From assembly GCA_900551295.1 (NCBI GenBank), contig URVJ01000030.1, positions 1 to 12,389 on the forward strand: a stretch of DNA of 12,389 bases. Reading direction: 5' to 3'. Below, piece after piece: positions 1 to 7,311 of the stretch. Origin of the DNA: an uncultured Eubacteriales bacterium (GTDB lineage: Bacteria > Bacillota > Clostridia > Oscillospirales > CAG-382). The translations under genes and the position numbers were made by a program. Under the pieces are notes generated by a model. It searched no databases. It was not told the DNA's origin and saw only the letters and a list, made by a program, of their open reading frames with translations. Position 1 is the stretch's first letter. Every line of letters begins with the position of its first letter.

Positions 1-525
1 GCGCGTGGTGCCGGCATTGGGCAGCACGTAGCGCGCATCCTCAATCGCGTGCTTTTCCGCCTGGCTGCGCGCCTTTTTCTCCGGCACACCCTGCTCGAGC
101 AGTTCTTTCAGATAGCCCTCCATGAGCGCGGCGGTCAGCGCCTCGTAGGTGCGCTGGTCATCCTCCATCGCACGGATGAATTGTTCCCGCGCCGCAGGGA
201 TTTTATCAATCTCAGGCGGCACCACGTATTCAAACCCATGCTCGCGCACATACCGCTGGGACTGTACGGAAAACGACGCCATGCGGTGGCGTGTGATCTG
301 CGCAAGCAGCGAACGGGACACGCCTTCAATCGCAAAGGTGAACGAAACATGCTCAATCGGGCTTTCGTGTCCGATCTCGGACAGCATATTGACAAAGCCC
401 GCCGTTTTCTCCTCGGTCAGCCCTTCCAGGACGCTGTCCACGTCGGTCGAAGAATAGCAGTTTTTTGCAGCTGCCGCCACCAGTTTTTCCGGATCAGGCG
501 TATACGCAAGCAGTTTTACTTTCAC
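1..525 (-). CDS. thyX: Flavin-dependent thymidylate synthase ThyX (3' end cut by window edge)
   Basis: ThyX makes dTMP from dUMP with methylene-tetrahydrofolate, using FAD and NADPH, in the cytoplasm. The reverse strand reads open from a GTG at 525 to base 1 (175 codons, no stop); the family is usually about 210-260 residues, so the C-terminal part is missing. The signature RHR-x7-S is intact: Arg79-His80-Arg81 and Ser89, followed by QRYV. The ARYVLPN stretch near residue 164 is also typical of the family. The GTG start overlaps the TGA of the upstream glycosyltransferase gene (shared GTGA), so the two are probably translationally coupled; an AAAGGGG run about 12 bases upstream serves as the ribosome site. 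The GC-rich codons match the neighbouring tagA gene but not the rest of the window. Family call is firm; the GTG start is inferred. Confidence 0.93.
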   Translation of the reverse strand, partial: MKVKLLAYTPDPEKLVAAAAKNCYSSTDVDSVLEGLTEEKTAGFVNMLSEIGHESPIEHVSFTFAIEGVSRSLLAQITRHRMASFSVQSQRYVREHGFEYVVPPEIDKIPAAREQFIRAMEDDQRTYEALTAALMEGYLKELLEQGVPEKKARSQAEKHAIEDARYVLPNAGTTR

Positions 526-1268
526 TTTTTCTTAGTCCCCTTTCCACCGAACAGGCGCTCCCGGATGACGATGAGCAGGAACTTCGGCAGCTTCATCATG
601 CGCCCAATCCGGCTGGGCTGCTTGAGCAGGCGGTAAAACCACTCCAGCCCCAGCTTGATGAAAATATCCGGCGCACGTTTGGAAACACCGGAAAAGATAT
701 CCAGCGAACCGCCAAGGCCGCAAAACAGCGTCGCATGGATTTCATCCATGTTCTCGGCAATGAACTTTTCCTGTTTGGGCGCACCAAGGCATACGAACAC
801 CACATCCGCGCCGCCGCAGCTGTTGATCGCGGCGACCGCCTCCTGTGCATCGGTAAAATAGCCGTCATGCGCGCCGGCCAGCACAAGGCCGGGATACTTT
901 TCGCACAGGTTTTTGCCTGCCTGCTCGGCAATGCCGGGTTTGGCGCCCAGCAGATACAGGCGCATGTTTTCCTTCGCCATCGCGGCTACCAGATGTTCGG
1001 CGAACTCGATACCGGCGACCTTGCCATGAAGCTCCTCGCCAAGTATTTTCGCCGCGTAGATGATGCCGATGCCGTCCGGCAGCACCAATGCTGCGCGGTT
1101 GACAATCCCCATATATTCGCTGTCCCTGCGGCACAGATCGACAATCTCCGGGTTGGGCGTGACCACATAGCCCTTCTGCCGCGCGCGAAGGCGGCTCATC
1201 GCCAGCTCCACAGCCTGCTGCATGGTAACTGCATGGAAATGCACGCCCAAAATAGAAGCGGTTTTCAT
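522..1268 (-). CDS. tagA: WecG/TagA/CpsF-family N-acetylmannosaminyltransferase-like glycosyltransferase
   Basis: Members of this GT26 family move ManNAc (or a related sugar) from UDP onto lipid-linked GlcNAc, the first committed step of wall teichoic acid or another secondary wall polymer, at the inner membrane face. In the 248-aa product the family motifs come in order: TPNPEI (37-42), LPDGIG with Asp65, GAPKQE (162-167), GGSLD..SG..KRAP (186-200) and the C-terminal GLEWFYRLLKQPSR. Thr37 and Asp65 fall where catalytic residues are known in TagA; Arg213, Arg220 and Arg223 match the C-terminal arginine appendage thought to bind the lipid diphosphate. The usual R.TG.D segment reads VAGIEF here. 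An in-frame ATG at 1274 lies only 2 bases from the AGGAG, so the ATG at 1268 (8 bases) is preferred. First gene of an operon with thyX. The acceptor and donor sugars are not shown by the sequence. Confidence 0.93.
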   Translation of the reverse strand: MKTASILGVHFHAVTMQQAVELAMSRLRARQKGYVVTPNPEIVDLCRRDSEYMGIVNRAALVLPDGIGIIYAAKILGEELHGKVAGIEFAEHLVAAMAKENMRLYLLGAKPGIAEQAGKNLCEKYPGLVLAGAHDGYFTDAQEAVAAINSCGGADVVFVCLGAPKQEKFIAENMDEIHATLFCGLGGSLDIFSGVSKRAPDIFIKLGLEWFYRLLKQPSRIGRMMKLPKFLLIVIRERLFGGKGTKKK

Positions 1269-1276
1269 CCTCATAT

Positions 1277-1281
1277 CTCCT
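1277..1281 (-). promoter_or_regulatory. Ribosome binding site that decides the tagA start
   Basis: On the minus strand AGGAG lies 2 bases before the ATG at 1274 and 8 bases before the in-frame ATG at 1268. The normal 5-9 base spacing favours 1268, giving a protein that begins MKTASILG. Confidence 0.7.
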
Positions 1282-1327
1282 ATGATCTCACGTCATCATG
1301 GAACGGTAAACATTCCAAATCTATTTT

Positions 1328-1356
1328 ATTATAGCGCAGTTGTCCTGAAATCTCAA
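1328..1356 (-). promoter_or_regulatory. Sigma-A-type promoter for tagA-thyX
   Basis: Reading leftward, TTGAGA (1356-1351), a 17-base spacer and a perfect TATAAT (1333-1328) form a near-consensus promoter. Transcription should begin near 1320, leaving a leader of about 50 bases before tagA. It lies on the GC-rich side of the composition break, so the operon carries its own promoter. Confidence 0.75.
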
Positions 1357-1397
1357 GCCTGCAAGGTGTAAATCTGGTTTATTCGGAAAAATGATGT

Positions 1398-1421
1398 AAA
1401 AAGCCAGGCAAATTGCCTGAC
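1398..1421 (-). terminator. Rho-independent terminator after the small lipoprotein gene
   Basis: On the minus strand GTCAGGC, a 5-base loop and GCCTGGC form a 7-pair stem (one G-U), followed at once by TTTTT. The wobble pairs only in the minus-strand RNA, which fits termination of the leftward gene ending at 1434. It also insulates tagA from that transcript. Confidence 0.75.
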
Positions 1422-1433
1422 TTTTGATGTTTT

Positions 1434-1622
1434 TCAATCTTTTTTGTCATTATCCTTTTTGGTATCGTCAGCCTTATCCGAAACGTCGTTCTTGTTTTCG
1501 GAATCCGTAATTCCGGCAACATCTTTATCCGGCACATCACTGTCATTATTTTTTCCCTTGCACGAGGTAAGTACCGAAGCGCAGACCAAAACCGCGAGCA
1601 TAAGAGTAAGTATCTTTTTCAT
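1434..1622 (-). CDS. Small lipoprotein, highly charged, function unknown
   Basis: A 62-aa product with a lipoprotein signal peptide: two lysines, a hydrophobic run, then lipobox LTSC with Cys21 as the lipidation site. The mature 42 residues are almost all Asp, Lys, Asn, Ser and Thr and show no recognisable fold, so it would be a short, flexible, charged tail tethered to the outer face of the membrane. An AAAGGA site precedes the ATG at about 10 bases. A terminator follows the stop at a short distance. The nearest upstream feature is a decayed membrane-protein gene on the same strand, which could share its transcript; no separate strong promoter was seen. Lipoprotein nature is well supported; no function can be assigned. 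Confidence 0.8.
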   Translation of the reverse strand: MKKILTLMLAVLVCASVLTSCKGKNNDSDVPDKDVAGITDSENKNDVSDKADDTKKDNDKKD

Positions 1623-1737
1623 ATTGTTTTTTCCTTTCTTCTTGCTAAGTTTTTTGATTTACACTTTGTAAGACGGCGCTTTTGCGTTTTTGTTCCGTAT
1701 TTATGCATGGAAATATATTGTCATTTTGTAAATATAT

Positions 1738-2015
1738 TCAAAACACCTCCGTCACGGAACAGTAACTCCGCAAAATAAAAGCTTTTACGGCAAGGTAAAG
1801 CGTAAACGCACAATGAGTGCTCCAGCCGAAACAAATTCCCGGTATATTGATAAACATAAATCCGAAACAGCCGAATCTGCCTATCTGTTCCGCAATCTGC
1901 ACATATCTGTTATCCCACTTATTCTCAAATCCGTCTTTACACTTAACTGCAAACACTATATTCGGTATCATAATGACCGCAACAAAACAAGACCGTAGAC
2001 ATTAAAGAATTTCAC
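1738..2015 (-). pseudogene. Decayed small membrane-protein gene (frameshift near 1981, truncated C-terminus)
   Basis: From a GTG at 2015 with an AGAGG site 8 bases upstream, the minus strand reads MKFFNVYGLVL and then runs out of frame; adding one T to the TTGTTG near 1981 joins it to an open frame beginning MIPNIVFAVKCKDGFENKW and continuing with IGRFGCFGFMFINIP. The joined product resembles a family of small clostridial membrane proteins with an N-terminal helix, a KDGFENKW loop and an IGRFGC helix (recognised from memory, no name known). The C-terminal end dissolves into a non-matching tail, and no third helix follows, so there is probably a second lesion or truncation. A near-consensus promoter lies directly upstream, so it was once a real gene. 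A single-base read error could explain the first frameshift only. Confidence 0.65.
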
Positions 2016-2045
2016 CGTATTCACCTCTGAAATCTTACTTAATTT

Positions 2046-2074
2046 ATTATAATGAATTTAAGCAAATTTTTCAA
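2046..2074 (-). promoter_or_regulatory. Sigma-A-type promoter upstream of the decayed membrane gene
   Basis: Leftward TTGAAA (2074-2069), a 17-base spacer and TATAAT (2051-2046). It sits about 30 bases before the GTG at 2015 and would still drive transcription through the broken gene toward the lipoprotein gene. Confidence 0.7.
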
Positions 2075-2105
2075 CATACATTTTATACCGCGTCCCGAAT
2101 ATATA

Positions 2106-2143
2106 CAAAAATACCGGGACAAGACAACAAATCCCGTCCCGGT
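2106..2143 (-). terminator. Rho-independent terminator ending the secreted-protein/40-aa unit
   Basis: An 8-pair perfect stem ACCGGGAC/GTCCCGGT with a 15-base loop (2113-2143). In the leftward direction it is followed by ATTTTTG. It lies about 80 bases past the stop of the 40-codon gene and closes that transcript. Confidence 0.7.
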
Positions 2144-2221
2144 TTGCCTTATGCACGGAAAGGCGCGGATATAGGAGAGTAAAAAAACCGCATTTCCGCC
2201 ATAACAGCCTGTATTTAATTA

Positions 2222-2344
2222 TCAGAAGAGGTCTGACGTATCAAAAAGGTTCTCGTTCTCGGCTGTTTCGCCGCTGCCTTCGAGAATGTCCTCCGTGCTC
2301 ATTAAAAGCTCTTCAAGTTCGGGTGAAGAATAGGTTTTTTTCAT
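2222..2344 (-). CDS. Small acidic 40-aa protein of the MKKTY-SPE type
   Basis: An ATG at 2344 with AGGGG 9 bases upstream opens a 40-codon frame that starts MKKTYSSPELEELLMSTEDI and ends in a Glu/Asn/Asp-rich tail (DTSDLF). It begins 18 bases after the stop of the 948-aa secreted protein, and its ribosome site lies in that gap, so the two are almost surely one transcript, ended by the terminator at 2106-2143. Short proteins starting MKK-x-Y-x-x-P-E and bearing an acidic ED-hydrophobic middle are common in clostridia (from memory) and unassigned. There is no signal peptide or membrane helix, and no obvious leader-peptide cleavage site or cysteine ladder. It could be a structural helper, a regulator, or a precursor peptide. 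The frame, start site and context are good; the function is unknown. Confidence 0.7.
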   Translation of the reverse strand: MKKTYSSPELEELLMSTEDILEGSGETAENENLFDTSDLF

Positions 2345-2362
2345 TGCTTTATTCCCCTTTCC

Positions 2363-5209
2363 TTAACCCTCTGCCTGTGTGGACAGCCACTCGTTATACT
2401 TATCTATAAGAGGCTGTGCTGCGTCTTTTCTCTCACCGTCAAGACTGTTGAGTATATCGAGAATAGAAACGCTCATCTGTGTGCCGTACTTATATTCGCC
2501 GTTCAAATTCGACCATGCGCGCACGGTAAACTTGTCGCCGTAATGAGCAACCGGAATATTTACAAGCACGCAGCTGAATACTGTGGCTTCAAGATCGGTA
2601 TCATAGCTCAGTTTGAGATCAATATTCCCATACTTAGAGTAGTTTGCCTGTGAAATATACGGATTCTTTGCAGCGTCGGTCCTGAAATCGTGGGTAAGCT
2701 CGTTTTTGCCGAGCACATCTGTACGCGCTACGATAAATCCGTACTCATAGAGTTTTTCGTCGTTTCTGTACGTATCCTCGATATAGCCCTTGAACCTGAG
2801 GCCGCTCTTAGTATCTATAACCTTTCCGTCGGTGTCTTTCTGAACACGTATTTCGGTAACATCTTTAACGTCGGTTGCGTCATTGTACCAGTGCGGTGCA
2901 AAATCCTTATCGGCAAATACGGGATAAAGGTCAATATCAGCGTTATTGAGCGCTATTGTTTTCATAGCCTCGGTGCCGCCGTTTACGGTAGTCCAGCCTG
3001 CGAGAACCTTGCCATCGGGTACTGTAAGAGCAGCTCCTGAGGGAAGAACGGGGGTATATTCCGTAAGAACGTTTCCGTCGTCGTCAAGCAGGAAGTAAAC
3101 GGTTAATGTCGTATCTGCGTGATATTTTGCGGCATAGTAAGGCATTACGCCGAAGTCGTCAACGTAAATTGCCGTCGTGCCGTTAGGATTTGTTGCGTTA
3201 TAGTAAAGACCGAATTTATAGAGGTTCTTGAAATCGTCGGTAACTTCAACCTTTACGTTTTCACTTATCCACTTATTCTTTGTTGTATCAAGACCTGCTT
3301 TGCAGTAAACCGTTGTGGCAGGATAAGTGGTATTCGGCTGACCCGATATCTGATAGGGCATATCGGTATTTACTATTACGTTCAGCGCATTTACGCTCGC
3401 GTCTGCTTTAAGGTAATATTTATAGGAAACATTGAACGGTCTTTTTTCCGTGAGCAATCCGCCGTGATATGTCGTAAAGAAGTTTGCGTTAGCCCAGTTA
3501 TATGCAAGCACCTTGCCGTTTCCGTCGGGAGAATCGGCTATTGCGACGCCTGAAGAAACAAATATATTTCCGTTTGCGGACATCATGCCCGAATTTGCGT
3601 CGGAAAAAATATTTTCAAAGTCAAAAGCCTTTTCGGTTCCTGTTGTAATATCAAGTCCGGGAACTGCGGTATTATTACCGTAAACATAAACGGTGTATGT
3701 ATTTACGTGCTCTGTGCCGCCTGCGTCTGTCGCAGAAGCCTTTACGGTAATTTCACCGGCATTCGCGTTTGCGGTATTTACGGTAAACTTAATTGTATTT
3801 GCGGTTTCGTTTACGGTAAACTGGCTTGAGATCATATTTTTGCTGAAAGTATACGACCATGTTACGTTTGCGTCTGCGGTGAGTGTGATATAGCTGTTTG
3901 CTTTCTTTGCGGGAATTGCGAAAACAGCGGCGTCAGCCGAAGCACCGTCCGTATGAGCAGACGCGGTTACCTTGAACACTTCTTTAAATACGGGATAAAG
4001 CACAATATCGCTGTTTGAAAGCTTGATTTCCGTATCGGCTTCAAGCGCTCCCTTGGTCTGCGACCAGCCGGCAAAGTATTTGTTTGCGGCAGAGGGAAGT
4101 GTTTCAGGCTGAGAGCTTACGGGATTGAAAGAAACAAGCACGTTTCCGTTCTCATCTCTGCATATCCACTTGCTTTCAAGCGCTGTCGCATTATCTGCGT
4201 CCATATATGTCACTTTCCACATTGGAACGACCGAGAAATCGTCAACATATATTTCAGCGCCGTTTGTCTTCCACCATTTTGAATCAAGACCTATTTTTGC
4301 CACGCCCTGGGAAAGATCGTTTTTAAAATTGCCGTGCGGAGTATCCGAACCCGGTATCACGGTAAAGCTGTCCACAGCCCACTTGCCGTCATTGCTGAGA
4401 TCGGTACCGCTTATGCTGCTTGTTTCGGCAAAAACGGAGGCGTTAAGATTTGCCGTTGAAAAGTCTGCGGTATTGAGCAGAAAATAAAACGTCTTTGTGC
4501 CGAGCGCTTTGCTTCTGTCGAGATAATATTTATAATATACGCTGAGCGCTCTGTTCTTGGGAACGCTGAGTCCTGCATGGTATGTCGTATAGAAAGCGCC
4601 GCGGTCTGCGGTAAACTTCATTACCTTGCTGCTGTTATTTACATCATCTGTGCCGGGATTATTGACTATTTCGGCACTCTGCGAGAATATTACGCCGCCG
4701 TTTCCGCCGTCGGCAAGAGTAAAGTTTTCAAAATCAAGCGGCTTTCTTGTACCTGTGATAAGGTCTTCTCCGCGCGACCACTTATTATCGCCGTAAACAA
4801 AAACCGTCGTTGCAGTGCTTACGGGGCCGCTATAAGCGGTAACGTAAATTTCTCCTGCCGGGATATTCTTATTCGACGTGAAGGTTATCGCGGTATCGTT
4901 CTTTGTTATTGCAAAGTCGCTTTCCGAGGGACCGTTAAAGGAGTAATCCCAGGTTACGGCTCTGTCTGCGGTAAGCGTTACGCTTCCGGCATTTCCCGCA
5001 TTATCGTAAGCCTTTGCCGGCATATTGGGAACATCGGTGCCTTTGCCTGTCAAAACCGTAACCGCGATCTCGTCTTCAAGCGCCTGTGCCGTAACGTCCT
5101 TCGCATAGTCTTGCTCGCTGGCATTCTCGGTCTCAACTACGTCCACTGCCGCCGCGGTAAGCAGCGACGCGCAAGCAAGTGCCGCAAGCAATGCTGTTAG
5201 TTTTTTCAT
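2363..5209 (-). CDS. Large secreted protein with two Ig-like/jelly-roll-like/InlB-like modules
   Basis: A 948-aa protein with a clear signal peptide (KK, hydrophobic run, cleavage near Ala20-Ala21). The body is a duplicated module. Module 1: Ig-like strand-rich domain (about 45-139), a beta-sandwich domain resembling carbohydrate-binding modules (about 148-332, opening LDFENF and closing IYVDDFSVVP), and an InlB/Listeria-Bacteroides-type repeat (about 333-409, FAGWS...LYPVF). Module 2 repeats the same order at about 413-511, 519-692 and 693-766. Residues 770-948 form a separate C-terminal domain not recognised. There is no LPXTG, SLH, dockerin or transmembrane anchor, so it is predicted to be released or held non-covalently. 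AAGGAG lies 8 bases before the ATG. A 40-aa gene follows in the same unit. A glycan-binding role is inference; no catalytic domain was identified. Confidence 0.85.
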   Translation of the reverse strand: MKKLTALLAALACASLLTAAAVDVVETENASEQDYAKDVTAQALEDEIAVTVLTGKGTDVPNMPAKAYDNAGNAGSVTLTADRAVTWDYSFNGPSESDFAITKNDTAITFTSNKNIPAGEIYVTAYSGPVSTATTVFVYGDNKWSRGEDLITGTRKPLDFENFTLADGGNGGVIFSQSAEIVNNPGTDDVNNSSKVMKFTADRGAFYTTYHAGLSVPKNRALSVYYKYYLDRSKALGTKTFYFLLNTADFSTANLNASVFAETSSISGTDLSNDGKWAVDSFTVIPGSDTPHGNFKNDLSQGVAKIGLDSKWWKTNGAEIYVDDFSVVPMWKVTYMDADNATALESKWICRDENGNVLVSFNPVSSQPETLPSAANKYFAGWSQTKGALEADTEIKLSNSDIVLYPVFKEVFKVTASAHTDGASADAAVFAIPAKKANSYITLTADANVTWSYTFSKNMISSQFTVNETANTIKFTVNTANANAGEITVKASATDAGGTEHVNTYTVYVYGNNTAVPGLDITTGTEKAFDFENIFSDANSGMMSANGNIFVSSGVAIADSPDGNGKVLAYNWANANFFTTYHGGLLTEKRPFNVSYKYYLKADASVNALNVIVNTDMPYQISGQPNTTYPATTVYCKAGLDTTKNKWISENVKVEVTDDFKNLYKFGLYYNATNPNGTTAIYVDDFGVMPYYAAKYHADTTLTVYFLLDDDGNVLTEYTPVLPSGAALTVPDGKVLAGWTTVNGGTEAMKTIALNNADIDLYPVFADKDFAPHWYNDATDVKDVTEIRVQKDTDGKVIDTKSGLRFKGYIEDTYRNDEKLYEYGFIVARTDVLGKNELTHDFRTDAAKNPYISQANYSKYGNIDLKLSYDTDLEATVFSCVLVNIPVAHYGDKFTVRAWSNLNGEYKYGTQMSVSILDILNSLDGERKDAAQPLIDKYNEWLSTQAEG

Positions 5210-5267
5210 ATTGCCTTCTCCTTTTCAATAATGAATTTTTTATTAAAGAATTGCTCTTTGTGTATAC

Positions 5268-5296
5268 ATTGTATCATTGAAAAGTACGGTAATAAA
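5268..5296 (-). promoter_or_regulatory. Possible extended -10 promoter for the 948-aa protein
   Basis: Leftward TGA-TACAAT is a good extended -10 (hexamer 5273-5268). The matching -35 at 17 bases is the poor TTTATT (5296-5291). It would give a leader of about 50-55 bases. Tentative. Confidence 0.4.
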
Positions 5297-5362
5297 TAAA
5301 CAATATTTTCATTTTGGTACACTATATTAACATTACTATAAAAACGGCGTTTTTACATGCAC

Positions 5363-5409
5363 AAAAAATACCCGATACTCTGCGTTGTTTTTATCGCAAA
5401 GAAATCGGG
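5363..5409 (-). terminator. Strong rho-independent terminator after the UPF0371 gene
   Basis: In the leftward direction an outer 6-pair stem CCCGAT/ATCGGG and an inner 7-pair stem CTTTGCG/CGCAGAG (one G-U) stack into one long hairpin, followed by TATTTTTTG. It lies 42 bases past the stop at 5452 and separates this gene from the secreted-protein unit. Confidence 0.85.
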
Positions 5410-5451
5410 CAGATAAACAATATTAAAAAGCGGCAAAATGCATCTGTTTTA

Positions 5452-6930
5452 TCAATAAAGCGTCTTTGTTCGTCTTACAGGCTCGGTGGTATAATTTACG
5501 CCGAGTTTTTTAAGCACCTGTTCATCGGCTTCGCAGAACATTACCGAGGAATGGAGTTCAGCACCGCGCAGTCTTGAAATTGTACCGAGCGCAAGGCTTG
5601 CCTGAGGATTTACAACAGCGCAGCTTGAAAGTGCGATAAGCATTTCGTTTGAATCGAGGTGTGCGGTATGAGAATGGAAGATCTCGCGCTTGAGCTTGAT
5701 TATAGGCTCAATTATCGACTGTGCAAGCAGCGGAACATCGTCGTTTATGCCTGCCATGACTTTCATTGCGTTAAGCAGGCACGCCGAAACCGAACCGAGA
5801 AGTTCGCTTGTCTTACCTGTGACTATTGTTCCGTCATCAAGTTCTATCGCAACTGCGTGCGCGCCGGAAGACGCGGCTTTATCGTTTGCATATTTAACGA
5901 CTTTTCTGTCATTTCCCGAAACGCCTGCCTGCTTCATTATGGACTCTACCTTGATTACGGCGCTTTCTCCGACTCTGCCGGTAAGGCTGTCGCAGCTCAC
6001 CTTATAATAACGTCTGATTATCTCCTGCTTTGCAGCGTCGCACACTGCGTCGTCATCAAAAATGCAGTTGCCTGCCATATTAACGCCCATATCCGTGGGC
6101 GATTTATACGGACTTGTGCCGAGTATCTGTTCAAGCATTGCGCGAAGCAGAGGAAAAGCCTCAACGTCGCGGTTATAATTTACGGTCATCTTACCGTATG
6201 CCTCAAGGTGGAACGGATCTATCATATTAAGGTCATTAAGGTCGGCGGTTGCAGCCTCATATGCAAGATTGACCGGGTGTTTAAGCGGAAGATTCCAGAT
6301 CGGAAAAGTCTCAAACTTTGCGTATCCCGCCATAATTCCGCGTTTATGTTCATGATATAGCTGAGAAAGGCAGGTTGCGAGTTTTCCGCTGCCGGGACCC
6401 GGTGCGGTCACTATAACAAGCGGTCTTGTTGTTTCGATATACTCATTTCTGCCGTATCCCTCATCGCTTACTATTACGGGTATATTATTAGGATAGCCGA
6501 CGATCGGGTAATGAATATACACCTTAATGCCAAGATTATTGAGTTTCTGTTTGAACACATCTGCGCTGTACTGTCCGGCATACTGCGTCATTACAACGCT
6601 GCTTACGTAAAGTCCCATACCGCGGAATGCGTCGATAAGGCGTATAACGTCATTATCATACGGAATACCGAGGTCGCCTCTGATCTTATTCTTCTCGATA
6701 TCGCACGCGCTGATTGCTATAACTATTTCCGCGCGGTCTGCGAGGTGCAGCAGCATTTTAATTTTACTATCCGGTTCAAATCCGGGCAGGACGCGCGAAG
6801 CATGGTAATCGTCAAAGAGTTTTCCGCCGAGTTCGAGGTATAGTTTACCGTTGAACTTTTCTATACGCTCCTGGATATGTTCAGACTGCATTTTAAGGTA
6901 CTTTTGGTTATCAAATCCGATTTTCTTCAT
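5452..6930 (-). CDS. UPF0371 / DUF1846 family protein
   Basis: A 492-aa cytoplasmic protein of the DUF1846 family, whose members are normally about 490-500 residues and have known structures but no settled function. Recognisable family stretches are the N-terminal IGFDNQKYLKMQSEHI, LELGGKLFDDYHASRVLPGF (31-50), the internal glycine-rich loop APGPGSGKLATCLSQ (176-190) that looks like a phosphate-binding loop, and KFETFPIWNLPL. The loop suggests nucleotide or phosphate binding, but it is not a canonical Walker A and the substrate is unknown. An in-frame TTG at 6948 exists upstream, but GAGG lies about 9 bases before the ATG at 6930 and the family begins there, so 6930 is preferred. It is a one-gene transcript with its own near-consensus promoter and a strong terminator. 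Length and motifs look intact. Confidence 0.92.
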   Translation of the reverse strand: MKKIGFDNQKYLKMQSEHIQERIEKFNGKLYLELGGKLFDDYHASRVLPGFEPDSKIKMLLHLADRAEIVIAISACDIEKNKIRGDLGIPYDNDVIRLIDAFRGMGLYVSSVVMTQYAGQYSADVFKQKLNNLGIKVYIHYPIVGYPNNIPVIVSDEGYGRNEYIETTRPLVIVTAPGPGSGKLATCLSQLYHEHKRGIMAGYAKFETFPIWNLPLKHPVNLAYEAATADLNDLNMIDPFHLEAYGKMTVNYNRDVEAFPLLRAMLEQILGTSPYKSPTDMGVNMAGNCIFDDDAVCDAAKQEIIRRYYKVSCDSLTGRVGESAVIKVESIMKQAGVSGNDRKVVKYANDKAASSGAHAVAIELDDGTIVTGKTSELLGSVSACLLNAMKVMAGINDDVPLLAQSIIEPIIKLKREIFHSHTAHLDSNEMLIALSSCAVVNPQASLALGTISRLRGAELHSSVMFCEADEQVLKKLGVNYTTEPVRRTKTLY

Positions 6931-6964
6931 ACATTTCTTCCTCATCAAATTTTACATTCGTTTT

Positions 6965-6993
6965 ATTATACATTAATTTTCTACATTTTTCAA
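6965..6993 (-). promoter_or_regulatory. Sigma-A-type promoter for the UPF0371 gene
   Basis: Leftward TTGAAA (6993-6988), a 17-base spacer and TATAAT (6970-6965), with the start codon about 35 bases downstream. Spacing and hexamers are the same as in the 2046-2074 promoter. Confidence 0.75.
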
Positions 6994-7110
6994 CACATTT
7001 TTTACTTTAATTTTGGGGGAGAAGTTACAGGTTATTTTATTTTGGGCGGACTGTTTCTTATTTTTTGCGTAAAAAGATAAATCACTGCCACTTGCAGCCC
7101 TATTCTTAGT

Positions 7111-7148
7111 AAAAAACTCTGTACGAAGTTTTATACAACGCACAGAGT
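7111..7148 (-). terminator. Rho-independent terminator downstream of the SLH-protein gene
   Basis: Leftward ACTCTGTGCG pairs over 10 bases with CGTACAGAGT (one G-U) around a 13-base loop, followed directly by TTTTTT. It is the first classic terminator after the SLH gene stop at 7402, which implies a 3' untranslated stretch of about 250 bases, unless that stretch makes its own transcript. Confidence 0.8.
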
Positions 7149-7215
7149 CATCTTTTATTAAATTATCCTTTGTATTTGGTTTCCATAGCTTGCTCACGCA
7201 CCTGCTTAGATTTAA

Positions 7216-7243
7216 GTCAGCCGCCTGCCTTTTGGTGGCTGAC
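7216..7243 (+). repeat. Imperfect inverted repeat with 10-pair stem
   Basis: GTCAGCCGCC and GGTGGCTGAC face each other across an 8-base spacer. All ten positions pair in plus-strand RNA (one G-U); in the minus-strand RNA the same position is an A-C mismatch. There is no T-run directly after it on either strand, so it does not look like a terminator. Confidence 0.6.
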
Positions 7244-7311
7244 GGTACACGCTGGCGGCAGGGAGTATCCCATAATTCTTTTCTAAATTAAGGACTGCCG
7301 TTTTCTTTGCA

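Noticed and set aside
49..636. Long plus-strand open frame of 195 codons
   Set aside because: It lies opposite thyX and the tagA end, whose family motifs are clear; the GC-rich DNA leaves long shadow frames open.
465..1334. Plus-strand open frame of 289 codons
   Set aside because: Longer than tagA itself but antisense to it, with no ribosome site and no recognisable domain, while the minus strand carries all TagA motifs.
2363..2900. Dockerin at the C-terminus of the 948-aa protein, as partner of the cohesin-like domain
   Set aside because: No paired calcium-loop (DxNxDxxxxxxD) motifs are present in residues 770-948.
5268..5451. Plus-strand gene starting near 5314
   Set aside because: It lacks a ribosome site, crosses the minus-strand terminator and runs into the UPF0371 gene antisense.
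6973..7197. Minus-strand 74-codon frame
   Set aside because: It runs through a strong terminator and a promoter, has low-complexity Lys/Asn/Ser content and no good ribosome site.
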